15,064 nucleotides of DNA, taken from NCBI GenBank assembly GCA_900543085.1, contig UQQF01000052.1, positions 1-15,064 of the forward strand. Reading direction: 5' to 3'. Under the pieces are notes generated by a model that ran no database searches, was not told the DNA's origin, and saw only the letters and a list, made by a program, of their open reading frames with translations. The position numbers and the translations under genes were made by a program. This DNA is from an uncultured Eubacteriales bacterium. Its GTDB lineage: Bacteria > Bacillota > Clostridia > Oscillospirales > Oscillospiraceae. Below are positions 5,886 through 13,251 of this stretch, piece after piece. Each line of letters begins with the position of its first letter. Position 1 is the first letter of the stretch.

Positions 5886-7079
5886 ATGAAAAAAACGCGA
5901 AAGCTGCGCATCGTCTGCGCAGCGCTGGCTGTGTTTGTCACCGTCGCCGCGCTGCTGCCCGGCATCTCCGGGACGGACGCGCTGGCGGTGTCACAGTCAC
6001 AGATCGATGCGCTGGAGGAGCAGCGGGACGCGCTGCGCGCCGAGCGCGAGGAGATGCAGGCCGGCATAGACGAGCTGGAAGCCCAGCAGGCCGACGTGTT
6101 GCAGCAGAAGGCCGCGCTGGACGCGCAGAACGAGGTCTACCGCCAGGAGATAGAGCTGATTGAAGAACAGGTCTCGCTCTACACCCAGCTTGTGGAGCAG
6201 AAGCGCCAGGAGGTAGAGCTGGCCACCCAGGCCGAGAGCGAGCAGCTGGCCACCTACCGCCGCCACGTGCGCGCGATGGAGGAGAACGGGCGCTATACCT
6301 ACCTCTCCATCCTCTTTGGCTCCAGGAGCCTGGGCGAGCTGATGAGCAACCTGGACATGATAGGCGAGATCATGGAGGCCGATCAGCGCAGCTATGAGCA
6401 GTACACCGCCGCCCGCGAGCAGTCCGAGCAGATACAGGCCGAGTACGAGACCATGCTCACCGAGCTGGATTCCCGTCAGAGCGAGCTTGAGACGGAAAAG
6501 GCCGCGCTGGAGGTCCAGATCGACGAGGCCACCCAGATGATAGTCGACCTGGAGGCTCAGCTCGAGACCGACCGCGCCGCGTACGAGGAGCAGCTCGCCA
6601 AGGAGGCTGCGCTCGAGGCGGATATACAGGAGATGATTGCCGAGCTCGAGCGGCAGGAGGCCGCGAACAGCATAGTCTCCACCGGCACCTACATATGGCC
6701 CCTCCCCGGTTACAGACCCGGCAGCGCCTACGGCTGGCGCATACACCCCATCTGGGGCGACAGGCGCTTCCACGCCGGCGAGGACATCGGTGCACCGATG
6801 GGCACGCCGATACTGGCCGCCGACAGCGGCCTGGTCACGGTCATACCCGACAACGGCAACGGCTACGGCAACTACATCATGATTAACCACGGCGGCGGGC
6901 GCGTCACGCTCTACGCGCACATGAGCGGCTTTGCCGTTTCCAACGGCGCCACCGTCACGCAGGGGCAGACCATCGGCTATGTCGGCTCCACCGGCAACTC
7001 CACGGGACCGCACCTGCACTTCGAGGTTCGCGTCAACGGCGCGACCACCGACCCCAAGAGCTATTTCAGCTTCGGCTGA
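5886..7079 (+). CDS. Secreted coiled-coil M23 peptidase (EnvC-like murein hydrolase)
   Basis: The protein has 397 residues; GGAGG (5875-5879) lies 6 bases upstream of the ATG. A basic start and hydrophobic stretch (9-25) end in ALA at 32-34, a plausible signal-peptidase site. Residues 36-255 are a long Glu/Gln/Ala-rich coiled coil, interrupted near 137-160 by YLSILFGSRSLGELMSNL, a segment typical of this family. The C-terminal M23 domain (about 270-397) has the zinc ligands in order: FHAGED (His296, Asp300), YAHMS (catalytic His345) and HLHFEV (His376, His378). All are present, so it should be active, cutting peptide cross-links in peptidoglycan outside the membrane, likely in division or wall turnover. 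FtsX-type partners are usual for such proteins, but none is nearby. It has its own promoter. Confidence 0.93.
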   Translation: MKKTRKLRIVCAALAVFVTVAALLPGISGTDALAVSQSQIDALEEQRDALRAEREEMQAGIDELEAQQADVLQQKAALDAQNEVYRQEIELIEEQVSLYTQLVEQKRQEVELATQAESEQLATYRRHVRAMEENGRYTYLSILFGSRSLGELMSNLDMIGEIMEADQRSYEQYTAAREQSEQIQAEYETMLTELDSRQSELETEKAALEVQIDEATQMIVDLEAQLETDRAAYEEQLAKEAALEADIQEMIAELERQEAANSIVSTGTYIWPLPGYRPGSAYGWRIHPIWGDRRFHAGEDIGAPMGTPILAADSGLVTVIPDNGNGYGNYIMINHGGGRVTLYAHMSGFAVSNGATVTQGQTIGYVGSTGNSTGPHLHFEVRVNGATTDPKSYFSFG

Positions 7080-7091
7080 GCTGGCGAATAG

Positions 7092-7120
7092 TAAAAGGAC
7101 ATGGGCAGTGCCCATGTCCT
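7092..7120 (-). terminator. Left-end palindrome acting as minus-strand terminator
   Basis: Read on the minus strand, the 11-bp stem (7110-7120 with 7096-7106) is followed by TTTT (7096-7093). It would stop minus-strand transcription leaving the element towards the M23 gene, including read-through from trkH. Confidence 0.6.
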
Positions 7121-7381
7121 GAGACTGTCAAAAAAGGCTCTCGACGGCCTTTTTTGACAATAAAGTCCCCCGGCCGCAAGCGGCCGATGGAGACCGGCGC
7201 TGCGCTCTGCGCCTCGGTTGTCCGCCAAGGGCGGACAATTCGACGCTCGCTCCGCGAAATGTATTTTCGGCGACGTACACGCCGCCGCCGAAAATGATTA
7301 CAGTCCCTTTCGCGCCCACAGGGCGCGAAACTCTGCGAGGCTTTTTCGACAAACTGAGGACATGGGCAGTGCCCATGTCCT
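7096..7381. repeat. Hairpin-cascade intergenic element with palindromic ends
   Basis: This gene-free stretch between convergent genes is packed with inverted repeats. Two copies of one 25-bp near-palindrome (11-bp arms AGGACATGGGC, loop AGT) bound it at 7096-7120 and 7357-7381. Inside are TGTCAAAAAAGGC/GCCTTTTTTGACA (7126-7138 with 7147-7159), CGGCCGC/GCGGCCG (7171-7186), TTGTCCGCC/GGCGGACAA (7218-7238), ATTTTCGGCG/CGCCGAAAAT (7263-7295) and TTTCGCGCCC/GGGCGCGAAA (7308-7330). The outer 48 bases at each end match each other as imperfect inverted repeats. It could be a MITE-like non-autonomous element or a structured RNA. There is no transposase and no obvious target-site duplication. Short reading frames inside it look like artefacts. 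Confidence 0.75.
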
Positions 7382-7385
7382 TTTT
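7357..7385 (+). terminator. Right-end palindrome acting as plus-strand terminator
   Basis: The 11-bp stem (7357-7367 with 7371-7381, loop AGT) is followed by a T-run at 7381-7385. It would stop plus-strand transcripts that have run through the element before they enter trkH in antisense. Confidence 0.75.
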
Positions 7386-7394
7386 GCGTTTTTA

Positions 7395-8834
7395 TCAGTG
7401 ACGTCTCCAGGTGTCCGGGGAGAACAGGAGCAGTATGGGGAATATCTCCAGACGGCCTGCGAGCATTGCAAAGCTCATGATGACCTTGGACAAGTCCGAG
7501 AATATGTCGTAGCTGCCCATGGGGCCTGCCGGTCCCAGGCCGGGGCCGACGTTGGACATGCAGCTGACGACCGAGGCAAAGGTGGTCTCAAAGTCATAGC
7601 CGTCCAGCGAAACCAGAGCCGTGGCGGCGAAGGTCAGCAGGAAGTACAGCGCTATGAACACCAGCGTATTGTGCACCGTTGCCGCAGCGATGGGCTTTCC
7701 GTTGACGCGCACGCTGACGGTGCGGCGCGGGCTGAGCATTCGGCTGAGCTCGGCTCCCGCGCTTTTGAAGAAGATGATTATGCGCGAGACCTTCAGTCCG
7801 CCGCCCGTGCTGCCGGCCGAGGCGCCTATCAGCATCACAAGTATCAATATGCTCTTTGAAAACGCCGGCCAGAGCGTGAAGTCCGCCGTCGCGAAGCCGG
7901 TGGTCGTCATCAGCGACGACACCTGGAACAGAGAGTAGCGCAGCGCGTTCCAGAATCCGCCGTACTCGTCGAGTATGTCCAGCGCAATGAGCAGCGACGC
8001 GCCCAGAGCTATGCCGAAGTAGGCCAGGAACTCGCTGTCGGTCAGCGCGCTCTTGAACTTGCGCATTATCAGCAGGAAGTAGATGGAGAAGTTCACACCA
8101 AAAAGCAGCATGAAAACGCTCGTCACGATGTCTATGTACACGCTGTCATAGAAGCCTATGGAGAGCTGCTTCACCGAGAAGCCGCCGGTTCCGGCAGTGG
8201 CCATGGCGTGGTTGAGCGAGTCGAAAAACGGCATTCCGCCCGCACAGAGGAGCACGATAAGCATAACCGTCAGCGCGATGTAGATGAGATATGTGATCGC
8301 GCTGGATGTGCGAATGCGGGGCACCAGCTTGCCGAAGGACGTGCCGGGCACCTCTGCGCGCATGATGTACATGCTCCTGTCCTCGCTCATTGGCAGGACG
8401 GCCATGATGAACACCAGCACGCCCATACCGCCTATCCAGTGCGACAGGCTGCGCCAGAGCAGCAGTCCATTGCTCATGGACTCCACGTCCGTGAGTATCG
8501 TGGCGCCCGTCGTCGTAAAGCCGGAGACTATCTCAAAGAACGCGTCTACGTAGCTTGGGATCTCTCCTGAGAACACGAAGGGCAGCGCGCCCACCGCACT
8601 CATGAGCACCCACGCCAGCGCCACGCTGACAAAGCCCTCGCGCGCGTACATGTCGTGGCTCTTGACCCTGGGCAGGTTCAGCAGCACGGCCAGCACGGCG
8701 GCTATGGCCGCGGTCTCCGCGTACCAGAGCAGGCTCTCACCGTAGCACAGGGCGGTTATCATGCTCGGTACCATGAGCACGGCCTCCAGCCCCATAACGC
8801 GGCCTAGGATTTTGGAGATTATAGGATAGTTCAT
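7395..8834 (-). CDS. trkH: Trk/Ktr potassium uptake channel subunit TrkH
   Basis: The protein has 479 residues and is strongly hydrophobic throughout, with the fourfold membrane-pore-membrane architecture of TrkH/KtrB. The four selectivity-filter loops are visible: TTTGA (107-111), ATAGTGGFS (212-220), TTTGFA (310-315) and SNVGPGLG (427-434). The glycine-rich GASAGSTGGGLK (337-348) matches the intramembrane gating loop of the third repeat. It sits in the cell membrane and lets K+ enter, gated by its RCK partner TrkA. The start lies 4 bases after the trkA stop, with purine-rich GAGGG (8843-8847) upstream, so the two are one translational unit. Length is normal for TrkH and no filter residue is lost. 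Confidence 0.96.
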   Translation of the reverse strand: MNYPIISKILGRVMGLEAVLMVPSMITALCYGESLLWYAETAAIAAVLAVLLNLPRVKSHDMYAREGFVSVALAWVLMSAVGALPFVFSGEIPSYVDAFFEIVSGFTTTGATILTDVESMSNGLLLWRSLSHWIGGMGVLVFIMAVLPMSEDRSMYIMRAEVPGTSFGKLVPRIRTSSAITYLIYIALTVMLIVLLCAGGMPFFDSLNHAMATAGTGGFSVKQLSIGFYDSVYIDIVTSVFMLLFGVNFSIYFLLIMRKFKSALTDSEFLAYFGIALGASLLIALDILDEYGGFWNALRYSLFQVSSLMTTTGFATADFTLWPAFSKSILILVMLIGASAGSTGGGLKVSRIIIFFKSAGAELSRMLSPRRTVSVRVNGKPIAAATVHNTLVFIALYFLLTFAATALVSLDGYDFETTFASVVSCMSNVGPGLGPAGPMGSYDIFSDLSKVIMSFAMLAGRLEIFPILLLFSPDTWRRH

Positions 8835-8838
8835 CGCC

Positions 8839-10200
8839 TCAGCCCTCGAAGATGTCGCTGAAGCGCTTCATGCCGAACTTGGTCGTGACGGCGATAACCA
8901 CGTCGTGCTTCTCAAAGGTGTCGGTACCTCCGGGGATGATGCACTGGCTGTTGCGTATTATCGCGGCTATCAGGACGTCGCGGCGGATACTCAGGTCGCG
9001 CAGCGGGACGCCAAGCATGTCGCCGTCGCCGCGTATGGCGAACTCTATGACCTCGGCCTTGCCGTAGGCTATGTCGTGCAGGGACTCAATGCCCGCGATG
9101 TCTATCGAGTGCTGGACGCCGCGGACATAGCTGACGACGATGTCGGCGGCGCTGTTCTTGGGCAGGACGAAGCTGTCCAGCTTGGCGTCGCCCGCCATGA
9201 GGCGGAAGCTGTCCTCGTTGACCTTGGTGATGACCTTGCCGGCACCGGAGCGGCGCGCGAACATGCTGGTGATGATGTTGTTCTGGTCGCTGCCGGTCAG
9301 AGCCACGAAGGCGTCGGCGCTGCGTATGCCCTCCTCCTCCAGCAGGTGCGGGTCGGTACCGTCGCCCAGGAGGACTTCGGCCTTGGGCATGATCTCCTTG
9401 ATGACCTCGCAGTGATCCTCGTCGCGCTCTATGATCGTCACGCGGATGCCCGCGCCCAGCAGCGAGGTGCCGAGATAGAGCGAGATGCGCCCGCCGCCGA
9501 GTATCATGACGTTCTTGACCGAGCGCTTGTATGCGCCTATGGCCTTGAAGAAGGAGCTTATGGCCAGCGGAGCTCCGACGGCGTGTATGACGTCGCCTGC
9601 CTCCAGCACGAAATTGCCTCGCGGTATGACGACCTTATCCCTGCGCTCCACGACCGCTATGAGTATGCCGCGGCCGTACTTGGAGCCGAACCTGTCAAGG
9701 CGCAGCCCGCAGAGCGGCGAGCTCTCCTCCACGATATGCTCGACCATCTCGGCCCTGCCCTTGGCAAAGGAGTCGACCTTCGCAGCGCTGGGGAAGCGCA
9801 GTATGCGCGAGATGTCCGCCGCCGCGGCCTGCTCCGGGTTGAGCACGAGCGAAAGACCCAGCTCGTCCTTGAGGAAGACCATCTGGCGGAAATACTCCAT
9901 GGTGCGCACGCGCGCGATGGTGTTCTTGACGCCCAGCTTTTTGCCGGTGAGGCAGCAGAGCATATTCACCGCGTCGTCGTTCGTCACGGCTATGAGCAAG
10001 TCGGAGTCGCCGACCTCCGCCTGGCTGAGCACGCTGTAATCCGCGCCGTTGCCGAGCAGGGTCATGACGTCCATACTGTTTGAAACCGTCTCCAGGTTTT
10101 GCTCGTCGTCGTCCACGACCGTGATGTCGTGCCCCTCGTCGGCGAGCCTGAAGGCGATCTCCTTGCCCATGCGTCCCGCGCCTACAATGACAATTTTCAT
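8839..10200 (-). CDS. trkA: Trk potassium uptake regulatory subunit TrkA (two RCK units)
   Basis: The protein has 453 residues; GGAGA (10211-10215) lies 10 bases upstream of the ATG. It holds two tandem RCK units. The first Rossmann domain begins with VGAGRMG (6-12), with Asp30 after strand 2. The first RCK-C domain is about 135-220. The second Rossmann domain begins with ILGGGRIS (233-240), with Glu258, and its RCK-C domain is about 370-453. The third glycine of the second nucleotide motif is serine (Ser240). TrkA forms a cytoplasmic ring under the TrkH dimer and gates it in response to NAD(H) and ATP/ADP binding. It lies directly upstream of trkH in the same operon. The 122 bases before it hold hairpins but no convincing promoter, so transcription from the exonuclease gene is possible. 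Confidence 0.96.
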   Translation of the reverse strand: MKIVIVGAGRMGKEIAFRLADEGHDITVVDDDEQNLETVSNSMDVMTLLGNGADYSVLSQAEVGDSDLLIAVTNDDAVNMLCCLTGKKLGVKNTIARVRTMEYFRQMVFLKDELGLSLVLNPEQAAAADISRILRFPSAAKVDSFAKGRAEMVEHIVEESSPLCGLRLDRFGSKYGRGILIAVVERRDKVVIPRGNFVLEAGDVIHAVGAPLAISSFFKAIGAYKRSVKNVMILGGGRISLYLGTSLLGAGIRVTIIERDEDHCEVIKEIMPKAEVLLGDGTDPHLLEEEGIRSADAFVALTGSDQNNIITSMFARRSGAGKVITKVNEDSFRLMAGDAKLDSFVLPKNSAADIVVSYVRGVQHSIDIAGIESLHDIAYGKAEVIEFAIRGDGDMLGVPLRDLSIRRDVLIAAIIRNSQCIIPGGTDTFEKHDVVIAVTTKFGMKRFSDIFEG

Positions 10201-10240
10201 TTGTACCTATTCTCCAATCTCCATTTGGGGACTGTGTCCC

Positions 10241-10296
10241 GCCTATATTCGCGCCATGAGGGCGCAAAGCAGCGCGCCGGGGCGGCCGCAGCCGCC
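10241..10296 (-). other. GC-rich hairpins between the exonuclease gene and trkA
   Basis: Two inverted repeats are visible: GCGCC/GGCGC (10251-10255 with 10261-10265) and GGCGGC/GCCGCC (10281-10286 with 10291-10296). Neither is followed by a T-run on the minus strand, so neither looks like a standard terminator. They may slow polymerase or shape mRNA stability between the two genes. Confidence 0.4.
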
Positions 10297-10322
10297 TTGG
10301 CACGCGGATGAATATACACCCG

Positions 10323-11288
10323 TCAGACTTTCTTCCGGCGGCGCTTCCTTCTGCCGCGGTTGCGCGGCTGCGCGGCCTTGGCGGCGTAATACTCCTGCAT
10401 CGCCTCGTCGGCGTTGTACGCAAGGCAGGCGGCCGAATAGCTGCCGTCGGGCTGGTGCTTGAACCTTATCCTCAGCAGCAGCTTGCCGTCGTCGGCGCAC
10501 TCCGCCAGATTCATGTAGCGATGATCCCCTTGGTTGACCCACTTGCTGAAGGTCAGGCTGCCGCCGCAGACCGGGCAGTGCGGCTCGGAGAGCTGCTTGT
10601 CCGCAAAGGCGTCGCCCTTGGAGGCGTAGCCGGCAAACGAGGCGTGGGCAATAGGCTCGGCGACGTCGTTGGCCTTGTGGGCGCGCGGGGTTCGCCGGGC
10701 GAGTATCTCCGGAGCCTCGGCATACTGAGCAAGCCCCGACACCATGTCCAGCTTCGAGCACACCAGAGCGGTGTTATAGGCGTCGCCCAGAGCGTCGTGC
10801 GCGACGCGCGTCTGCTCTATCCCGAAGTGTTCCATGGCCGTGCCGAGGCTTTTCTGGTTCTTGTCTCCGTCGGTCTGGAGATTATAGATGAGCTGGAGGT
10901 TCACCCAGCCGTCTATCCAGTCCCAGTCGAGATCATGTATGATGATATTTTGCTCCATTATGCCCTGGTCGTCGTAGCCCCAGGTCAGGAAGGTCACCCC
11001 GTCGCCGCACCACTCGCGGAAGCGCGCGAGCGCCTCCGGGAAGGGCACGCCGTGGCTGAGCCGCTCCTTGTCAAAGCCCGTGAGCTTTTTGACCTTGTAG
11101 TGCATACGCTTGAAGTAGACCGGCTTGACGTCTATCTGGAACTCCTCGCCGGGGGTCATGTCATCATTGAGCCTGACGGCGCCTATCTGTATGATCTCGC
11201 CGCGCAGGTGTATGGGAAGCCTGTTGAACACGGAGGACTTGGAGCTCATCGCCTGATTCCACTCTAAGTCCACCACAACGTAACTCAT
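10323..11288 (-). CDS. DEDDh-family 3'-5' exonuclease with basic C-terminal tail
   Basis: The protein has 321 residues. ATG 11288 was chosen because AGGGG (11300-11304) precedes it and the longer frame from 11354 would begin in the promoter's -35 box. The exonuclease fold is residues 1-185: VVVDLEWN gives Asp7 and Glu9, GYDDQ gives Asp106/107 and AHDALGDAYNT gives His164 and Asp169, so the full DEDDh catalytic set is present. Enzymes of this group (ERI-1/KapD-like, RNase T superfamily) trim 3' ends of RNA or DNA with two metal ions. The C-terminal half carries CPVCGG (238-243), a possible half zinc site with Cys264, and ends in a Lys/Arg-rich tail (RNRGRRKRRRKKV) likely to bind nucleic acid. 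The substrate is unknown. Confidence 0.88.
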   Translation of the reverse strand: MSYVVVDLEWNQAMSSKSSVFNRLPIHLRGEIIQIGAVRLNDDMTPGEEFQIDVKPVYFKRMHYKVKKLTGFDKERLSHGVPFPEALARFREWCGDGVTFLTWGYDDQGIMEQNIIIHDLDWDWIDGWVNLQLIYNLQTDGDKNQKSLGTAMEHFGIEQTRVAHDALGDAYNTALVCSKLDMVSGLAQYAEAPEILARRTPRAHKANDVAEPIAHASFAGYASKGDAFADKQLSEPHCPVCGGSLTFSKWVNQGDHRYMNLAECADDGKLLLRIRFKHQPDGSYSAACLAYNADEAMQEYYAAKAAQPRNRGRRKRRRKKV

Positions 11289-11325
11289 TACTCTACCGTC
11301 CCCTTTGTTCACACATTCGTAAGAA

Positions 11326-11354
11326 ATTATACCACAGTGCAAAGTGGATGGCAA
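11326..11354 (-). promoter_or_regulatory. Extended -10 promoter for the exonuclease gene
   Basis: On the minus strand, TTGCCA (11354-11349) and TATAAT (11331-11326) have 17-base spacing, and TG one base before the -10 gives TGGTATAAT. The start would be near 11319, about 30 bases before ATG 11288. Confidence 0.83.
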
Positions 11355-11413
11355 TTACCATTGCAAGGTTTTATTAAATTTTGCCCTCGGCGCCTCCACC
11401 GCCCGGAAAACGC

Positions 11414-11441
11414 AAAAAGCTCCCCTACCGGGGAGCTTTTT
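11414..11441 (-). terminator. Terminator of the dehydratase operon (symmetrical)
   Basis: A perfect 12-bp stem pairs AAAAAGCTCCCC (11414-11425) with GGGGAGCTTTTT (11430-11441) around a 4-base loop. On the minus strand it starts 3 bases after the stop codon of the CdhC-like gene and ends in a T-run. It could also work on the plus strand. Confidence 0.92.
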
Positions 11442-11444
11442 GGT

Positions 11445-12173
11445 TCAGATATTCATCGGCTCGGCGCCCTTTTTAAAGTGCAGCTCCTTCAGACCCTCCA
11501 CTTCGTCGCAGACGGTTTTGAACGAGCACACCGAACAGTCGGTCGCAAGTCCGTCCATAATGTGGTTGAGCGTGAGCGTTATAGCGTCGACCTTCTTCGC
11601 CGTGTCGGCCAGTTCCTTGCACATGGCTCTGTCTCCGGTGACGAAGATGATGCACACGTGGTCGATCAGCTTGTTTTCCTTGTACTTCTTTATGAAACTG
11701 TTGCCTATATTGCGGAAGCTGATGCCATGCTTTATGGCCTGCTTGCTGACACGCACCTGCTCGCGCCCGTTCTCGGGCGAGACGCGCATCATGTAGCCCT
11801 GGGGGAAGACGTGGTACTTCACGAACTCCATGTCCCGTATCGTGCGGAACGCCTCCTGGTCGTCGCCGCTTATCGAGTTGACGTGCAGCAGCACGATGCG
11901 GGCGAAGGGCGAGTCGGCGCGCAGCTCGTTCAAGTCCTGCCCGACAAGCAGTATCCTGTCCTCCGGAACCAGCGAGGCGTCGGTCGTGACGCAGGTGCAG
12001 TTGCTGGCCGGCAGGTTGCTCCCGCCCAGCTCGTACGCGGCGTCGCGGGTCAGCACAAGCTCGTTCGCGCCGTTGTCCTTCCAGGCTTTTCCCGGCTCGT
12101 ACCCCCAGGACTTGGGGGCACGAGCCTCGATGCGCTCTTTCAGTTCGTGGATTGTGCTGTTGTAAAGCTCCAT
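11445..12173 (-). CDS. Stand-alone CdhC/AcsB-like (acetyl-CoA synthase-related) protein
   Basis: The protein has 242 residues and is the last gene of the operon. The start overlaps no clear Shine-Dalgarno but lies 1 base after the previous stop (TGATATG), suggesting coupled translation. REQVRVSKQAIKHGISFRNI (137-156) followed by DCSVCSFKTVC (212-222) resembles the segment of acetyl-CoA synthase around its A-cluster (in Moorella AcsB, a VRISKEA stretch, then a CxxC pair and a further Cys). Here the spacing is C-x2-C-x5-C (Cys213, 216, 222). The family's distal-nickel Cys-Gly-Cys and C-terminal domain are absent, so classical acetyl-CoA synthesis is unlikely; an iron-sulfur or metal site is plausible. 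The N-terminal half (ELVLTRDAAYELGGSNLPA, 38-56) looks typical of short clostridial members. Relationship is from memory of motifs, not a search. Confidence 0.7.
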   Translation of the reverse strand: MELYNSTIHELKERIEARAPKSWGYEPGKAWKDNGANELVLTRDAAYELGGSNLPASNCTCVTTDASLVPEDRILLVGQDLNELRADSPFARIVLLHVNSISGDDQEAFRTIRDMEFVKYHVFPQGYMMRVSPENGREQVRVSKQAIKHGISFRNIGNSFIKKYKENKLIDHVCIIFVTGDRAMCKELADTAKKVDAITLTLNHIMDGLATDCSVCSFKTVCDEVEGLKELHFKKGAEPMNI

Positions 12174-12174
12174 A

Positions 12175-12351
12175 TCAGAACTGAACGTCCCTTGGCTTGC
12201 GGTCGTGGAATTTGTTCAGCACGGTGTAGAGCCAGCCCACGAGTTTCATATCCAGGTTCAAGAAGTAGATTGTGAAAAGCACGCCGACCGTCGCGGCAAA
12301 GACGCCCAGCAGGGTCTTGAATATCCTGCCGAAAATGCAGCCTTTCTTCAT
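12175..12351 (-). CDS. 58-residue single-helix membrane protein
   Basis: The protein has 58 residues. ATG 12351 (MKKGC) was chosen because AGGA (12361-12364) precedes it by 9 bases; the ATG at 12360 touches that site and is too close. Residues about 11-32 (FKTLLGVFAATVGVLFTIYF) are one clear membrane helix with a positively charged N-terminus (KKGC...GR) and a charged C-terminal tail (NKFHDRKPRDVQF). No family is recognised. It sits 29 bases after the activase stop and 1 base before the CdhC-like start, so it is probably part of the operon and may be coupled to that gene. It could anchor the complex to the membrane, but this is inference only. Short genes like this are often missed. Confidence 0.7.
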   Translation of the reverse strand: MKKGCIFGRIFKTLLGVFAATVGVLFTIYFLNLDMKLVGWLYTVLNKFHDRKPRDVQF

Positions 12352-12380
12352 TTGGACCATTCCTTTCCCGGCCGGGACGC

Positions 12381-13181
12381 TCAAGCGCCCTTGGCCATGC
12401 CTTTCTGACGGGCGTACTCCGCGGCGCCCAGCGCGCCCATGAGCTGCGGGTCGGTCTTGAGGTTGATGACCTTCAGCTTCAGCACGTGCTCTATGGCCTC
12501 TTTCAGGCCCTCGTTCTTGGCGCAGCCGCCGGTGAGGGTGATGGAGTCGGTGGCGCCGGCCTTCTTCGCCATGACGAAGCAGCGCTTGGCGACGGCCATC
12601 TCGATGCCGGCCGCGATCTCGTCGGTGGGCTTGCCCTCGCCGACGAGGGTGATGACCTCGCTCTCGGCGAAAACGGTGCACTGCGCGGTGATGGGGATGA
12701 CGTTCTTGGCGGAGAGGCTCAGGTTCGAGAACTCGGGCAGGCTCAGCTCGAAGGCGTTGGCCATGGCCTCAAAGAAACGTCCGGTACCGGCGGAGCACTT
12801 GTCGTTCATGGCGAAGTTCTTGACGGTGCCGTCGGTGTCGATGCTGATGCCCTTGACGTCCTGGCCGCCGATGTCGATGATAGCGCGGACGTTGGGGTCG
12901 GTGACGTGCACGCCCATGGCGTGGCAGCTTATCTCGGAGATGTTCTCGTCGGCGAAGGGCACCTTATTGCGGCCGTAGCCGGTGCCTATGAGGTAGGCGA
13001 GGTCTTCGCTGCTGTTGAGCTCGGGAACCTGGTCGATTACCTCCTTCATCGCCACGATGGCGCTCTGCTCGGAGTTGATTTTGCTCCTTATAGTGGTGTT
13101 GGCAACCATTTTGCCGGTCTCGTCGAGGATGACAGCCTTCGTATAGGTTGAGCCAACGTCGCAGCCTCCAAAGTACTTCAT
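12381..13181 (-). CDS. Acyl-CoA dehydratase activase (HgdC/BadF-type ATPase)
   Basis: The protein has 266 residues; GGAGG (13191-13195) lies 9 bases upstream of the ATG. Motifs of the BadF/BadG/BcrA/BcrD ATPase family are in order: CDVGSTYTKAVIL (7-19, phosphate 1), GTGYGRNKV (66-74), IDIGGQDVKG (102-111, phosphate 2), NDKCSAGTGRF (126-136, Cys129), QCTVFAESEV (167-176, Cys168) and TGGCAKNEG (217-225). Cys129 and Cys168 are the cluster ligands that, one per subunit pair, hold a single [4Fe-4S] between two protomers in HgdC. The homodimer uses ATP hydrolysis to lower the cluster potential and fire one electron into the dehydratase ('archerase' mechanism). Length fits HgdC (about 260). The dehydratase-type gene is immediately upstream. 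Confidence 0.95.
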   Translation of the reverse strand: MKYFGGCDVGSTYTKAVILDETGKMVANTTIRSKINSEQSAIVAMKEVIDQVPELNSSEDLAYLIGTGYGRNKVPFADENISEISCHAMGVHVTDPNVRAIIDIGGQDVKGISIDTDGTVKNFAMNDKCSAGTGRFFEAMANAFELSLPEFSNLSLSAKNVIPITAQCTVFAESEVITLVGEGKPTDEIAAGIEMAVAKRCFVMAKKAGATDSITLTGGCAKNEGLKEAIEHVLKLKVINLKTDPQLMGALGAAEYARQKGMAKGA

Positions 13182-13233
13182 TTATTTTATCCTCCAATCA
13201 GTCTTGTTATTAAAGGGATTGGTTTGCGTGCCG

Positions 13234-13251
13234 GATTGCCGCCCGGCAATC
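13234..13251. other. Short perfect hairpin between dehydratase and activase genes
   Basis: GATTGCCG (13234-13241) pairs with CGGCAATC (13244-13251), an 8-bp stem with two bases between. It lies just downstream of the dehydratase stop on the minus strand and has no T-run. It may protect or pause the transcript rather than end it. Confidence 0.5.

Noticed and set aside
7128..7376. 82-residue minus-strand frame inside the hairpin element
   Set aside because: It runs through several palindromes, has no ribosome site and is best explained as translation of a repeat.
7096..7381. Possible CRISPR array from the repeated palindrome
   Set aside because: Only two copies, 261 bases apart, with further different hairpins between them; there are no regular spacers and no cas genes.
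12175..12681. 168-residue minus-strand frame continuing upstream of the small membrane protein
   Set aside because: The upstream two-thirds is an Arg/His/Gly-rich shadow of the activase gene in another frame; only the last 58 codons have a ribosome site and protein-like sequence.
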